This document shows, in pieces, positions 45,037-53,077 of a stretch of DNA of 64,000 bases. This stretch comes from Acidobacteriota bacterium (GTDB lineage Bacteria; Acidobacteriota; Blastocatellia; Pyrinomonadales; Pyrinomonadaceae): NCBI GenBank assembly GCA_003223935.1, contig QHXQ01000028.1, forward strand, positions 19,865 through 83,864, written 5' to 3'. The notes under the pieces were generated by a model. It was not told where the DNA came from. It made no database searches and saw only the letters and a list, made by a program, of their open reading frames with translations. Position 1 is the stretch's first letter, and every line of letters starts with the position of its first letter. Position numbers and translations under genes: made by a program.

Positions 45037-46538
45037 CTTTTGTCTCGCATCACGCTGCGCAGAGCAACGGCGAGTTGACGCACGCCTGCGCGAATCTGTC
45101 GTTCGTTGAAGCCGGCGTAGCCAAGCAGCAGTCCGCCGTGCCCGCCGCGCTTGAGATGAAACGAAGAGAGCGGTTGCACGTCGAGTCCATGCGCGGCCGC
45201 CGCGCGTGAGGCGGCCACATCATCAACGCCTGCGGGCAGACGGCCGACGAGATGTATGCCGGCCGCGTCGGGTTGGAGTTCGAGCAAGCCGCGCAGTTCG
45301 CGCGCGGCGGCGTCGAGCAAGATAGCTTGGCGTTCGGCGTAGAGCGCGCGCATGCGGCGTATGTGGCGCGCGAAGTGGCCTTCGTTGATGAAGTCTGCGA
45401 GCACGGCCTGTTCGATGGTCGGCGAGAAGCGACTCGCCAGTCCGCGCGCGTTCGTGAAGACCTCGACCATGTCGGGCGGCACAACCATATAGCCCAGACG
45501 CAAGGCCGGAAACAAGACCTTGCTGAACGTGCCGAGATAGATCACGCGCCCCTCTGCGTCCAAGCCTTGCAACGCCGCAAGCGGCCGACCCACATAGCGA
45601 TACTCGCTGTCGTAATCGTCTTCAAGCACCCAAGCGCCCGCGCGATTCGCCCACTCCAACAATGCGAGCCTGCGCCCCAGTGTCATCGTCACACCCATCG
45701 GATATTGATGCGATGGCGTGATGTAAACCAAACGCGCCTCCGGCGTTGACTCCGCACCCGCTTGCACGTTGAGTCCTTCCGCCGTCACCGGTACAGGCAC
45801 GACGCGCGCGCCCGCGCTCTTGAACGCAGCCCGCGCGCCCAAGTAGCCCGGTTCTTCCAACCACACCGCATCGCCTTCGTCAATCAACAGACGCGCGACC
45901 AGATCGAGCGCCTGCTGCGAACCCGCGACGACGATCACTTGCGCCGCCTCGCAACGCACAGCCCGCGCCGCGCCGAGATAACCGGCAACCGCCTCGCGCA
46001 AAGGCAAGTAACCGGCCGGCTCTGTATAGCCGAGTAGATCGGCAGAGGGCCGACGCCAACGCCGCGCAAGCAGACGCGCCCAGAGTGTGCAAGGGAAAGC
46101 GTCGAGCGCAGGCGTGCCCGGCCGAAACGGGCGCGTGCCCTGCGGATCGCGCGAGACGTTCACACGCGCATGTGTGTATGACGTAGCGCGACGCGCGAGC
46201 GTGCGCCCGGCGCGTGGCGTGCGCGTGGTGCGTGCGTCGAGCGTGCGCGCGTGCAGCAACTCGTCGGGCAGAGAGCGCGAGACGTATGTGCCGGAGCCAA
46301 CCTGTCCTTCGACGTAACCTTCCGCGAGCAGTTGCTCGAAGGCGTTCAGCACCGTGTTGCGCGAGACGCGCAAGTCGGCCGCCAACTCGCGCGTCGAAGG
46401 CAGACGTGTGCCCGCGCGCAGTTGACCGGACAGGATCGCTGTGCGCAGTTCATCGTAGAGTTGCCGATAGAGCGGCGCGCCGTTCGCGCCGTTGAGGCTG
46501 ACGAATGAATAGGGGATCGTAGTCGAGCGTTTGGCCAT
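45033..46538 (-). CDS. MocR-type transcriptional regulator (GntR/aminotransferase)
   Basis: 501 residues from the ATG at 46538, with GGAGAAG 5 nt upstream. Residues 10-85 are a GntR winged helix (PLYRQLYDELRTAILSGQLR; LPSTRELAADLRVSRNTVLN). From about 130 follows a class I aminotransferase-like domain (VVAGSQQALDLVARLL; WVLEDDYDSEYRY; LGTFSKVLFPALRLGYMV with the PLP Lys340). MocR proteins sense PLP or amino compounds and often control vitamin B6 genes. Here the divergent neighbour is an FMN-binding, PNPOx-like protein, the likely target. It overlaps the CMD-like gene tail to tail by 4 nt. Confidence 0.93.
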   Translation of the reverse strand: MAKRSTTIPYSFVSLNGANGAPLYRQLYDELRTAILSGQLRAGTRLPSTRELAADLRVSRNTVLNAFEQLLAEGYVEGQVGSGTYVSRSLPDELLHARTLDARTTRTPRAGRTLARRATSYTHARVNVSRDPQGTRPFRPGTPALDAFPCTLWARLLARRWRRPSADLLGYTEPAGYLPLREAVAGYLGAARAVRCEAAQVIVVAGSQQALDLVARLLIDEGDAVWLEEPGYLGARAAFKSAGARVVPVPVTAEGLNVQAGAESTPEARLVYITPSHQYPMGVTMTLGRRLALLEWANRAGAWVLEDDYDSEYRYVGRPLAALQGLDAEGRVIYLGTFSKVLFPALRLGYMVVPPDMVEVFTNARGLASRFSPTIEQAVLADFINEGHFARHIRRMRALYAERQAILLDAAARELRGLLELQPDAAGIHLVGRLPAGVDDVAASRAAAAHGLDVQPLSSFHLKRGGHGGLLLGYAGFNERQIRAGVRQLAVALRSVMRDKS

Positions 46539-46584
46539 CGTGACTTCTCCGGTCGTCAAAGTTGCCGCGAAAAATTGGTTCTAC

Positions 46585-46607
46585 CAAGAGCGGCTAAATG
46601 GCTCTTG
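46585..46607. promoter_or_regulatory. Candidate MocR operator
   Basis: CAAGAGC (46585-46591) and GCTCTTG (46601-46607) form a perfect 7-bp dyad with a 9-nt spacer in the divergent promoter region. The right arm overlaps a possible -35 box. Confidence 0.5.
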
Positions 46608-46632
46608 TTTTCCGGCCAATCCTTGCTAGAGT
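46605..46632 (+). promoter_or_regulatory. Candidate promoter of the PNPOx-like gene
   Basis: TTGTTT (46605-46610) and TAGAGT (46627-46632) are separated by 16 nt and lie about 50 nt upstream of the start codon. The -35 box overlaps the dyad, consistent with control by the MocR protein. Confidence 0.4.
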
Positions 46633-46679
46633 CAAGTCGGCAAGTGGCATGGTAGCTGGCGCAAGGAGTGCATACGTTG

Positions 46680-47345
46680 ATGGAGAGATTCACACCGACC
46701 GAGCGGAGCGCGATCAAGCGTCTGCCGCAGCGCGGGCGCTACGAGCGCGCGACGGTCAAAGAGATTTTGGACGAGGGCTTCGTCTGTCACGTCGGCTTCG
46801 TGTTGGACGGGCAGCCGTTCGTCATCCCGACGGGCTATGCGCGTGTGGAAGATGTGCTCTACGTGCATGGCGCGCGTGCAAGCCGGATGTTGAAGGCGCT
46901 CAGCGACGGCGTGCAGGTGTGCGTCACCGTGACGATAGTTGATGGTCTCGTGCTCGCGCGCTCGGCGTTTCATCATTCGATGAACTATCGCTCGGTCGTC
47001 GTCTTCGGGCGCGCGCGTGCGGTCACAGATGAAGCGGAGAAGTTGACAGCGCTGCACGCGTTCACAGAGCATGTCGCGCCGGGACGTTGGGCTGAGGTGC
47101 GCGGGCCGAACCGGCAAGAGTTAAATGCGACGAGCGTGTTGGCCGTGCCGCTCGCGGAGGCGTCGGCGAAGGTGCGTGTGGGGCCGCCGGTTGATGACGA
47201 AGCGGATTATGCGCTCGCGGTCTGGGCGGGCGAGTTGCCTCTGCGTCTGGCGGCGGGCGAGCCGGTCGCCGACCCGTGTCTGCCCGCAGGCATCGAGCCG
47301 CCGCCGCACGTGCGCGAATATGACCGCGCGCACAGGCGAGTTTAA
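46680..47345 (+). CDS. Pyridoxamine 5'-phosphate oxidase-like FMN-binding protein
   Basis: 221 residues from the ATG at 46680 (AAGGAG about 11 nt upstream; a GTG at 46668 is less likely because it overlaps that site). It has a split-barrel flavin-binding fold: VKEILDEGFVCHVGFVLDGQ, PFVIPTGYARVEDVLYVHGA, VCVTVTIVDGLVLARSAFHH, MNYRSVVVFGRARAV. Its orientation, divergent from a MocR regulator, is a common arrangement. The substrate is not known. Confidence 0.85.
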   Translation: MERFTPTERSAIKRLPQRGRYERATVKEILDEGFVCHVGFVLDGQPFVIPTGYARVEDVLYVHGARASRMLKALSDGVQVCVTVTIVDGLVLARSAFHHSMNYRSVVVFGRARAVTDEAEKLTALHAFTEHVAPGRWAEVRGPNRQELNATSVLAVPLAEASAKVRVGPPVDDEADYALAVWAGELPLRLAAGEPVADPCLPAGIEPPPHVREYDRAHRRV

Positions 47346-47379
47346 GCGCACAGCGAAGCCGTGACATGACTTGATGCGC

Positions 47380-47385
47380 TATAAT
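47380..47385 (+). promoter_or_regulatory. Candidate -10 box of the two-component operon
   Basis: A perfect TATAAT lies 17 nt upstream of the response regulator start. No good -35 box is found at the usual distance, so an activator may be needed or the match may be chance. Confidence 0.35.
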
Positions 47386-47402
47386 TCGGCCAGAGGTTCA
47401 AG

Positions 47403-48089
47403 GTGCGAATCCTGTTGGTCGAAGACGAGCCGAGTGCGGCGCGCATGCTGGCGAAGGGTTTGCGCGAGCAGGCTTATGCTGTGGACGTGGCGACGGACGG
47501 CGAGGCGGCGCTCTATCAAGCACATGTGAACGACTACGATCTGATCATCCTTGATGTGATGCTGCCCGTCAAAGATGGCTTCGATGTCTGCCGCGAAATC
47601 CGCGCCGCCGGTTCGGCCGTGCCGCTCATCATGTTGACCGCGCGCGATGCGGTGGCGGATCGCGTCGCCGGTCTCGACGCGGGCGCGGACGATTATCTGA
47701 TCAAGCCGTTCGATTTTAGCGAACTGCTGGCGCGCGTGCGCGCGCTCTTGCGGCGCGGCGAGGTGCTCCAGACCGAGACGATCAAGATCGCCGATCTCGA
47801 ACTCGACACGCAGGCGCAACGCGCACGCCGGGCGGGACGCGCCATTCATCTAACGACCAAAGAGTATGCGCTGCTCGAATACTTCGCGCGCCATGCAGAC
47901 CGTGTGGTCAGGCGCGCAGACATCGCCGCGCACGTCTGGGACGCAAACTTCGACATCTTCTCCAACCTGATCGAAGTCTATGTGCAACGCTTGCGGCGCA
48001 AGATTGATGACGGGCACGAACTGAAGTTGCTGCACACGCGGCGCGGCGAAGGCTACGTGCTCACGGCCGAAGAAGAAGCCCATGCTTGA
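47403..48089 (+). CDS. OmpR/PhoB-family response regulator
   Basis: 228 residues from a GTG. The receiver domain has acidic residues in LLVEDEP, the phospho-acceptor Asp51 (LIILDVMLP) and a Lys in LIKPFDF. The C-terminal winged helix reads HLTTKEYALLEYFARHADRVVRR and EVYVQRLRRKID. It overlaps the histidine kinase gene by 8 nt. OmpR-type regulators bind direct repeats with about 11-nt period, and two such sites lie downstream (49539-49570 and 52904-52935). Confidence 0.95.
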   Translation: MRILLVEDEPSAARMLAKGLREQAYAVDVATDGEAALYQAHVNDYDLIILDVMLPVKDGFDVCREIRAAGSAVPLIMLTARDAVADRVAGLDAGADDYLIKPFDFSELLARVRALLRRGEVLQTETIKIADLELDTQAQRARRAGRAIHLTTKEYALLEYFARHADRVVRRADIAAHVWDANFDIFSNLIEVYVQRLRRKIDDGHELKLLHTRRGEGYVLTAEEEAHA

Positions 48090-49506
48090 CTCTGTGCGCG
48101 CGCGCCTCACGCTCTGGCACGTCGGCGTGTTGGCGCTGGTGCTCGCCGTCTTCAGCGTCAGCGTCTATGCGCTGCTCGCGCGCAGTCTCTACGCGCGGCT
48201 CGATAGCGACCTCGGCACGACGTTGCGCGAGACCGGCGTCTCGCTCGCACGCGAGGCCGGCGAGGGCGAACATGAGTCGAAGTCCGCAGCCGACGCGCTC
48301 GACGAACACATCGGGCCGCGCCAAGCCGCCGCCGTGTTCGATGAGCGCGGCCGACTGATCGCCGAAGACGCGGCGCTCGGCGATGTGCATGCCCAGTTGC
48401 CGACGCAAGTCAGCGCGACCAACGAACTGCAACTCTACACGACCCAGAGCGTCGAACAAGGTCACACGGTCGGCCGCCGCGTCGGCCTCCAACGCTTCGC
48501 GCTTGTCACAGGCAAAACTTATGTGCTCGTCGTCAGTCAACCGCTCGACGAGGTGACGAACGAGCTACGGACGATCCGCTTTGTGCTCGGCGTGGCTGTC
48601 TTAGTCGCTTTGTGTCTGGCGGGTTTGGGCGGTTGGTTTCTGGCGCAGCGAAGTCTCGCGCCGGTCGTCGAGATGACTGCGCGCGCGCAGAAGATCAGCG
48701 CCGAGAATTTGGAGCAGCGGCTGCCGATTGCCAATCCCCGCGACGAGTTGGGCCGGCTCGCCGCGACCTTCAACGAACTGCTCGCGCGCCTCGATGATTC
48801 GTTTGCGCAGCAGCGCCGCTTCATGGCCGACGCTTCGCACGAACTGCGCACGCCGGTCTCTGTGTTGCGCACGGCCACGGGCGTCACACTCGAACAGGCG
48901 CAACGCAGCGAAGGCGAATACCGCGACGCGCTCAAGGTGATTGACGAGCAAGCGCGGCGTTTGACGCGCATCGTCGAAGATATGTTCATGTTGGCGCGCG
49001 CTGACGCAGGCGAGCGCCAACTGCAACGGCAGAACTTCAACCTCGACGAGTTGTTGTGGGAAGCGGCGCGCGCCGCCGAAGTCTTAGCCGCACGCAAAGG
49101 CGTGGCGCTTGAGCTTCACAGCATGCCGCAGACGCCTTATCGCGGCGATGAAGGTCTGCTGCGTCAGATGCTCTTGAACCTGCTCGACAACGCCGTCAAG
49201 CACACGCCGACGGGCGGACGTGTGCGCGTTCGATTTGAACGGCAACGGGCCGCTTACGCGATCATCTTTGCAGACACGGGCGACGGCATCCCGCCCGCCG
49301 CGCAGCCGCACATCTTTGAACGCTTCTATCGGGTGGACAAGGCGCGCGCGCGCACAGGCGTGACGGATGTGGGCGGCGGCGCAGGCCTCGGTCTCGCCAT
49401 CGCCAAATGGATCGCGCAGGCGCACAACGGCCGGCTCGAACTCCAAAGCTCGGATGCAAGCGGCACAACCTTCGTCGTCTCGCTGCCCGCGCCGGCCGAA
49501 CGTTGA
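48082..49506 (+). CDS. HAMP-containing sensor histidine kinase
   Basis: 474 residues. Membrane segments lie at about 10-32 and 170-192, enclosing a periplasmic sensor domain of about 135 residues. HAMP follows (APVVEMTARAQKISAENLEQ). HisKA has His253 (MADASHELRTPVSVL). The ATPase domain shows LLNLLDNAVKHTPTGG (N box), FADTGDGIPP (G1) and GAGLGLAIAKWI (G2). It pairs with the overlapping response regulator. The signal is unknown. Confidence 0.95.
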   Translation: MLDSVRARLTLWHVGVLALVLAVFSVSVYALLARSLYARLDSDLGTTLRETGVSLAREAGEGEHESKSAADALDEHIGPRQAAAVFDERGRLIAEDAALGDVHAQLPTQVSATNELQLYTTQSVEQGHTVGRRVGLQRFALVTGKTYVLVVSQPLDEVTNELRTIRFVLGVAVLVALCLAGLGGWFLAQRSLAPVVEMTARAQKISAENLEQRLPIANPRDELGRLAATFNELLARLDDSFAQQRRFMADASHELRTPVSVLRTATGVTLEQAQRSEGEYRDALKVIDEQARRLTRIVEDMFMLARADAGERQLQRQNFNLDELLWEAARAAEVLAARKGVALELHSMPQTPYRGDEGLLRQMLLNLLDNAVKHTPTGGRVRVRFERQRAAYAIIFADTGDGIPPAAQPHIFERFYRVDKARARTGVTDVGGGAGLGLAIAKWIAQAHNGRLELQSSDASGTTFVVSLPAPAER

Positions 49507-49538
49507 AATATGCCCGAAGAATCAGCTTTTTAAGCCGC

Positions 49539-49570
49539 ATTCATCTCACGTTCATCTCTGTTCTTATAAT
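49539..49570 (+). promoter_or_regulatory. Response-regulator-type promoter, copy 1
   Basis: ATTCATC (49539-49545) and GTTCATC (49550-49556) are direct repeats with 11-nt period. Exactly 8 nt later comes TATAAT (49565-49570). No -35 consensus is present; the repeats cover that region, as in activator-dependent OmpR/PmrA-type promoters. It lies 85 nt before the radical SAM gene. Confidence 0.7.
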
Positions 49571-49654
49571 CTAACGCGCGTAAGCTCAGGTCATAAGCTA
49601 AAACCGGGAGCGTCGGTCGCTGGCCTGCTCGTTGTGCCGACGTGTCAGCTAATT

Positions 49655-51055
49655 ATGTCCACCATCATCATCGCGGATTTACGGGCCAAGGATAGCGTGA
49701 CTAACAAAGACACGGTCGCCGGCGGTTACGGCTCGCGCTTTCGCGCCGACTCCGCCATCACGCACTTCGCCAAACACATGCGCCGCGTCTTTCTCAACCT
49801 GCCGAGCATACACGTCGGTTATTTGGCCGCCATCTTCGCCAGCGCGGGCCACAACGTCAACATCACGCGGGACGACCGGCCCGTGAACGGCGACTTGGCG
49901 CTCGTCTTGACCTCGTTGGTTGATTACAAGCACGAACGCGCTTGGGGCGAAGCGGCGCGCGCGCGCGGGCTTCGTGTCGGCTTCTTCGGCGCGCCTGCGA
50001 CGCACCTGCCGGAGTTATTCAACGGCGCAGGCGATTTCATCATTAGCGGCGAACCCGAAGCGGCGGCCCTGCGGCTCGCTGCGGGCGAAGACTTGCGCGG
50101 CCTCGTCTTGAGTCCGGCCATCAACGACCTCGACACGTTGCCGTTTCCGCGTTGGGACTTAATTAGAACCAGACGCTTCGCGCACACCAACTTTACTGGC
50201 TTAAGTCTCAAGCGCGCGTTCCCGATGCTGACGAGCCGCAGTTGCCCGGAGCATTGTACTTACTGCCCGCATCGCATCACTGCGAGTTTCCGCGCGCGCT
50301 CGGTCGCGTCGGTCGTCGCCGAGATGGCCGAACTCGAGGCGCTCTATCCGGGTTGCCACATCAAGATACGCGACCCACTGTTCACGCTCGACCGCGAACG
50401 CTGTTTTCAGATCGCCGAAGCGATCCGCGCGCGCGGGCTTCGCATCACCTTCGAGTGTGAGACGCGCATGGACGATCTTGATGAGAAACTGATCCGCGCC
50501 ATGCACGCGGCCGGTTTGCGCGAAATCTCCTTCGGCGTCGAGACGCCCGATCCCGAAACACTCAGGCGTGTTGCGCGCCGCTTCATTCCGCCTGAGCACA
50601 TGCGCAAGATGGTCGCGCTCTGTTGGGAACTCGGCATCGCCACCGTCGGCTTTTACGTCATCGGATTCTTGCAAGACACGGAGAAGAGCATCGAGGGGTT
50701 GATCCGCTTCGCTTGCGAATTAGACACCACTTACGCGAACTTCAAAATCCTGACACCGTATCCCGGCACGCCGCAGTACAAGCAACTCAAGCCGCTCATC
50801 TTTGAGACCGACTGGGAGAAGTTCGACGGCTACACGCTCACCTTCAATCATCCCGTCTTGACGCCTAAGCGCGCCCGCTTGATGCTCGGCATGGCCTTCT
50901 CGCGCTACATCGCACGCCCATCGCAGGTCGTCAACTGGTTGGGCCTGCATAGATATTCGCGCCACCCGCTGGTGCAACGGGCCGATGGTTGGACTTGGCG
51001 CAAGCAGGACTACTTGGATCGCTCTTGGCTGGCGCAGCGAAAGGTGACGGCATGA
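49655..51055 (+). CDS. B12-binding-type radical SAM protein
   Basis: 466 residues from the ATG at 49655. The N-terminal 170 residues resemble a cobalamin-binding Rossmann domain (HVGYLAAIFASAGHNVNITR) as in BchE-like enzymes, though the DxHxxG motif is not obvious. The radical SAM core has the cluster motif CPEHCTYC (Cys197, 201, 204), then EISFGVETPDPETLRRVARR and GFYVIGFLQDTEKSIEGL. Substrate unknown. The aminotransferase gene starts within its stop codon (ATGA), so they act in one operon with a DedA protein. A role in lipid, sugar or envelope modification is inferred from context. Confidence 0.88.
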   Translation: MSTIIIADLRAKDSVTNKDTVAGGYGSRFRADSAITHFAKHMRRVFLNLPSIHVGYLAAIFASAGHNVNITRDDRPVNGDLALVLTSLVDYKHERAWGEAARARGLRVGFFGAPATHLPELFNGAGDFIISGEPEAAALRLAAGEDLRGLVLSPAINDLDTLPFPRWDLIRTRRFAHTNFTGLSLKRAFPMLTSRSCPEHCTYCPHRITASFRARSVASVVAEMAELEALYPGCHIKIRDPLFTLDRERCFQIAEAIRARGLRITFECETRMDDLDEKLIRAMHAAGLREISFGVETPDPETLRRVARRFIPPEHMRKMVALCWELGIATVGFYVIGFLQDTEKSIEGLIRFACELDTTYANFKILTPYPGTPQYKQLKPLIFETDWEKFDGYTLTFNHPVLTPKRARLMLGMAFSRYIARPSQVVNWLGLHRYSRHPLVQRADGWTWRKQDYLDRSWLAQRKVTA

Positions 51056-52374
51056 ACTTGCGGACGATTGCGCGCTACGGAGTGCGCTCTGTGCCCGGCG
51101 ACGAGCAGGAGATCGTCGCGGCCTTTCGGCGCGGCGAAGCCGTCGCCGGCCCCGCCGTCGCAGAGTTCGAGGTGCACTTCGCCGCCTATCATTATATGGA
51201 CTACGCCGTCGCCGCTTCATTCGGGCGCATGGCTTTTTATTACATCCTGCGCGCGCTCGACTTGCCCGCCGGCAGCGAGATCATCTTTCCCGCTTTAACG
51301 TTTTGGGTCGTGCCTGAGATAGCGCGGCGCGCCGGCCTGCGCCCCGTCTTCGTTGACGTGAACCCCGCGACGTTCAATCTCGATCCTGCAAAGATCGAAG
51401 CTGCGATCAGCGAGCGCACGCGCGCCATCGTGCCGACGCATCTCTACGGGCAGCCGTGTGAGATGAACGAGATCATGCGCATAGCCGAGCGGTACAACCT
51501 CACAGTGATCGAAGATTGCGCGCAAGCGGTCGGCGCGCGTTATCGCGGCCGGCTCGTGGGCACCTTCGGCGCGGCTTCGTTCTTCAGTTTCCAACTGCTC
51601 AAGGGCATTAACACCTATGGCGGCGGCATGGCGATGACGAACGACGCGCAACTCGCGGCGCGCGTCCGCGCACTAGCTGAAGCCGAGCCGACGCAGACGA
51701 GTGGCGATCTCATCAAACGTTTTCTCACGGGCTATGCGGCGCGCATCGGCGTCAGTCCAAAGGGCTTCACCTTCTGGGGCTTTCCGTTGCAGACGGCCGC
51801 GTCGTTCTTCGGTCATTACGATCTCTCAAAGCATATCTGGGAAAAGATTCGCCCGCTCGATCCGTTCCCGCGCTTCTACCGGCAACGCTACTCAAACGCG
51901 CAAGCGATCTTGGGCCTGCGCGCGTTGGCGAAGCTCGACGAGTTCAACGGGCGCACGCGCGAACACGCCTTGCGCTACACGCGCGGCCTCGCCGATTGCC
52001 GCAGCATACAGACGCCGCGCGTTCCGCCGGACGTAGAGCACGTCTATTATCAATACTGCATCTACACATCTGATCCTGAGCGCGCGAGCCGGCGCGCGAT
52101 CCGGCGCGGCGTTGATTTTGAGACCACACACGTTGACGTCTGTTCGGCGTTGCCTCTGTTCACGGAGTTCGCCGCTGCGTGCCCCGGCGCAGCGGCGACT
52201 GAGCGCGCGTTGCAGTTGCCGGTCTATGCGCGCCTGCGCCCGACGGATGTCGAGCGCGTGCTGCGCGTCGTGCGCCAAGTGACCGGAGACCTCGCGCCGC
52301 TTGCGGAACAGAGCGCGGTCAAGCAAACTATCTCCGGCCAAACCGTCACGGCGGGCACTAACGGCGCGAGATAA
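51052..52374 (+). CDS. DegT/DnrJ/EryC1/StrS family aminotransferase
   Basis: 440 residues from the ATG at 51052, overlapping the previous stop. Typical sugar-aminotransferase motifs are present: SFGRMAFYYILRALDLPAGS, TFWVVPEIARRAGLRPVFVD, IVPTHLYGQPCEM, VIEDCAQAVGARYRG and SFQLLKGINTYGGGM with the PLP Lys184. These enzymes place an amino group on nucleotide-linked keto sugars or similar ketones. The gene next to it is a radical SAM enzyme rather than a sugar-nucleotide enzyme, so the substrate may be something else. Confidence 0.92.
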   Translation: MNLRTIARYGVRSVPGDEQEIVAAFRRGEAVAGPAVAEFEVHFAAYHYMDYAVAASFGRMAFYYILRALDLPAGSEIIFPALTFWVVPEIARRAGLRPVFVDVNPATFNLDPAKIEAAISERTRAIVPTHLYGQPCEMNEIMRIAERYNLTVIEDCAQAVGARYRGRLVGTFGAASFFSFQLLKGINTYGGGMAMTNDAQLAARVRALAEAEPTQTSGDLIKRFLTGYAARIGVSPKGFTFWGFPLQTAASFFGHYDLSKHIWEKIRPLDPFPRFYRQRYSNAQAILGLRALAKLDEFNGRTREHALRYTRGLADCRSIQTPRVPPDVEHVYYQYCIYTSDPERASRRAIRRGVDFETTHVDVCSALPLFTEFAAACPGAAATERALQLPVYARLRPTDVERVLRVVRQVTGDLAPLAEQSAVKQTISGQTVTAGTNGAR

Positions 52375-52377
52375 TTT

Positions 52378-52893
52378 ATGGCGACTCTGCTTCCTCCGGC
52401 GCTCTACTTTCTAACCAAGCTGCATCTCTTCGCCAACGATCACAATCTCTTCATGCGTCTGCTGCCGAAGTACGGTTACTTCGCCGTCCTCTTCGCGGCC
52501 TTCTGGGAAGGCGAAGCGACGCTCATTGCGGCGGGCGCGCTCTGCGGTGCGGGTTACATGGACTGGCGGCTGGTGATTATCGCGGCGGCGATTGGCGGTG
52601 CGGCCGGTGATCAAATCTACTTCTACGCGGCCCACGAACGGGCCGCGAAACTGATTCACAAATCAGCGCGCCTGAGTCGCATCTATCCGAAGGTGCAACG
52701 CTTCGTGCTCAGGCACGGCACGTTGGCGGTGCTGCTCTCGCGCTTCGCTGCGGGCCTGCGCATCACCATCCCGCTCGTCTGCGCGACGGCGCAGATGCCG
52801 GCGCGAAAGTATTCGACGCTGAACCTGTTGAGCGCGTTTGCGTGGGCTTCCGTCTGGGTCGCGGTCAGCTATCAATTCGGCGCGCGCGTCTGA
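52378..52893 (+). CDS. DedA family membrane protein
   Basis: 171 residues, 3 nt after the aminotransferase stop. DedA/SNARE-associated motifs: FWEGEATLIAAGALCGAGYM, IGGAAGDQIYFYAAHERAAK, LLSRFAAGLRITIPLVCA. About four hydrophobic segments and the conserved Glu, Asp and Arg are visible. DedA proteins act as lipid-carrier flippases or support envelope integrity and cationic peptide resistance. This fits the PmrA-like regulation suggested by the promoter. Confidence 0.9.
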   Translation: MATLLPPALYFLTKLHLFANDHNLFMRLLPKYGYFAVLFAAFWEGEATLIAAGALCGAGYMDWRLVIIAAAIGGAAGDQIYFYAAHERAAKLIHKSARLSRIYPKVQRFVLRHGTLAVLLSRFAAGLRITIPLVCATAQMPARKYSTLNLLSAFAWASVWVAVSYQFGARV

Positions 52894-52903
52894 CACGAGA
52901 GCC

Positions 52904-52935
52904 ATTTATCCCTCATTCATCTACCGCGCTATAAT
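52904..52935 (+). promoter_or_regulatory. Response-regulator-type promoter, copy 2
   Basis: ATTTATC (52904-52910) and ATTCATC (52915-52921) are direct repeats with 11-nt period, and TATAAT follows 8 nt later (52930-52935). Geometry is identical to copy 1 at 49539-49570. It lies 142 nt before the DUF1800 gene, with a large palindrome in between. Confidence 0.7.
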
Positions 52936-52982
52936 TTGCCTGACAACAATGCCCCCTTGCAATTAAGCGTGCTTGAGTCTAG

Positions 52983-53056
52983 GTCAGTACCGCCTGCGAT
53001 AGCGGGCGGGTTATTAGCGTGCCCAAGACCCGCCCGCTACCGCAGGCGGTACTGAC
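52983..53056. repeat. Inverted repeat, copy 2
   Basis: Arms from 52983 and 53026-53056 pair over about 30 bp with one internal mismatch (GCGATAGCG against CGCTACCGC). The sequence is nearly identical to the element at 3833-3906 apart from the loop. Here it lies in the 5' leader of the DUF1800 gene, 21 nt before its start codon, where it could affect translation. Confidence 0.85.
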
Positions 53057-53077
53057 TTCAGCAGCAGAGGCACAGGG

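Noticed and set aside
52983..53056. Intrinsic terminator of the DedA operon
   Set aside because: A putative promoter for the next gene lies upstream of it, so the palindrome falls in the new transcript's leader, and no T-run follows.
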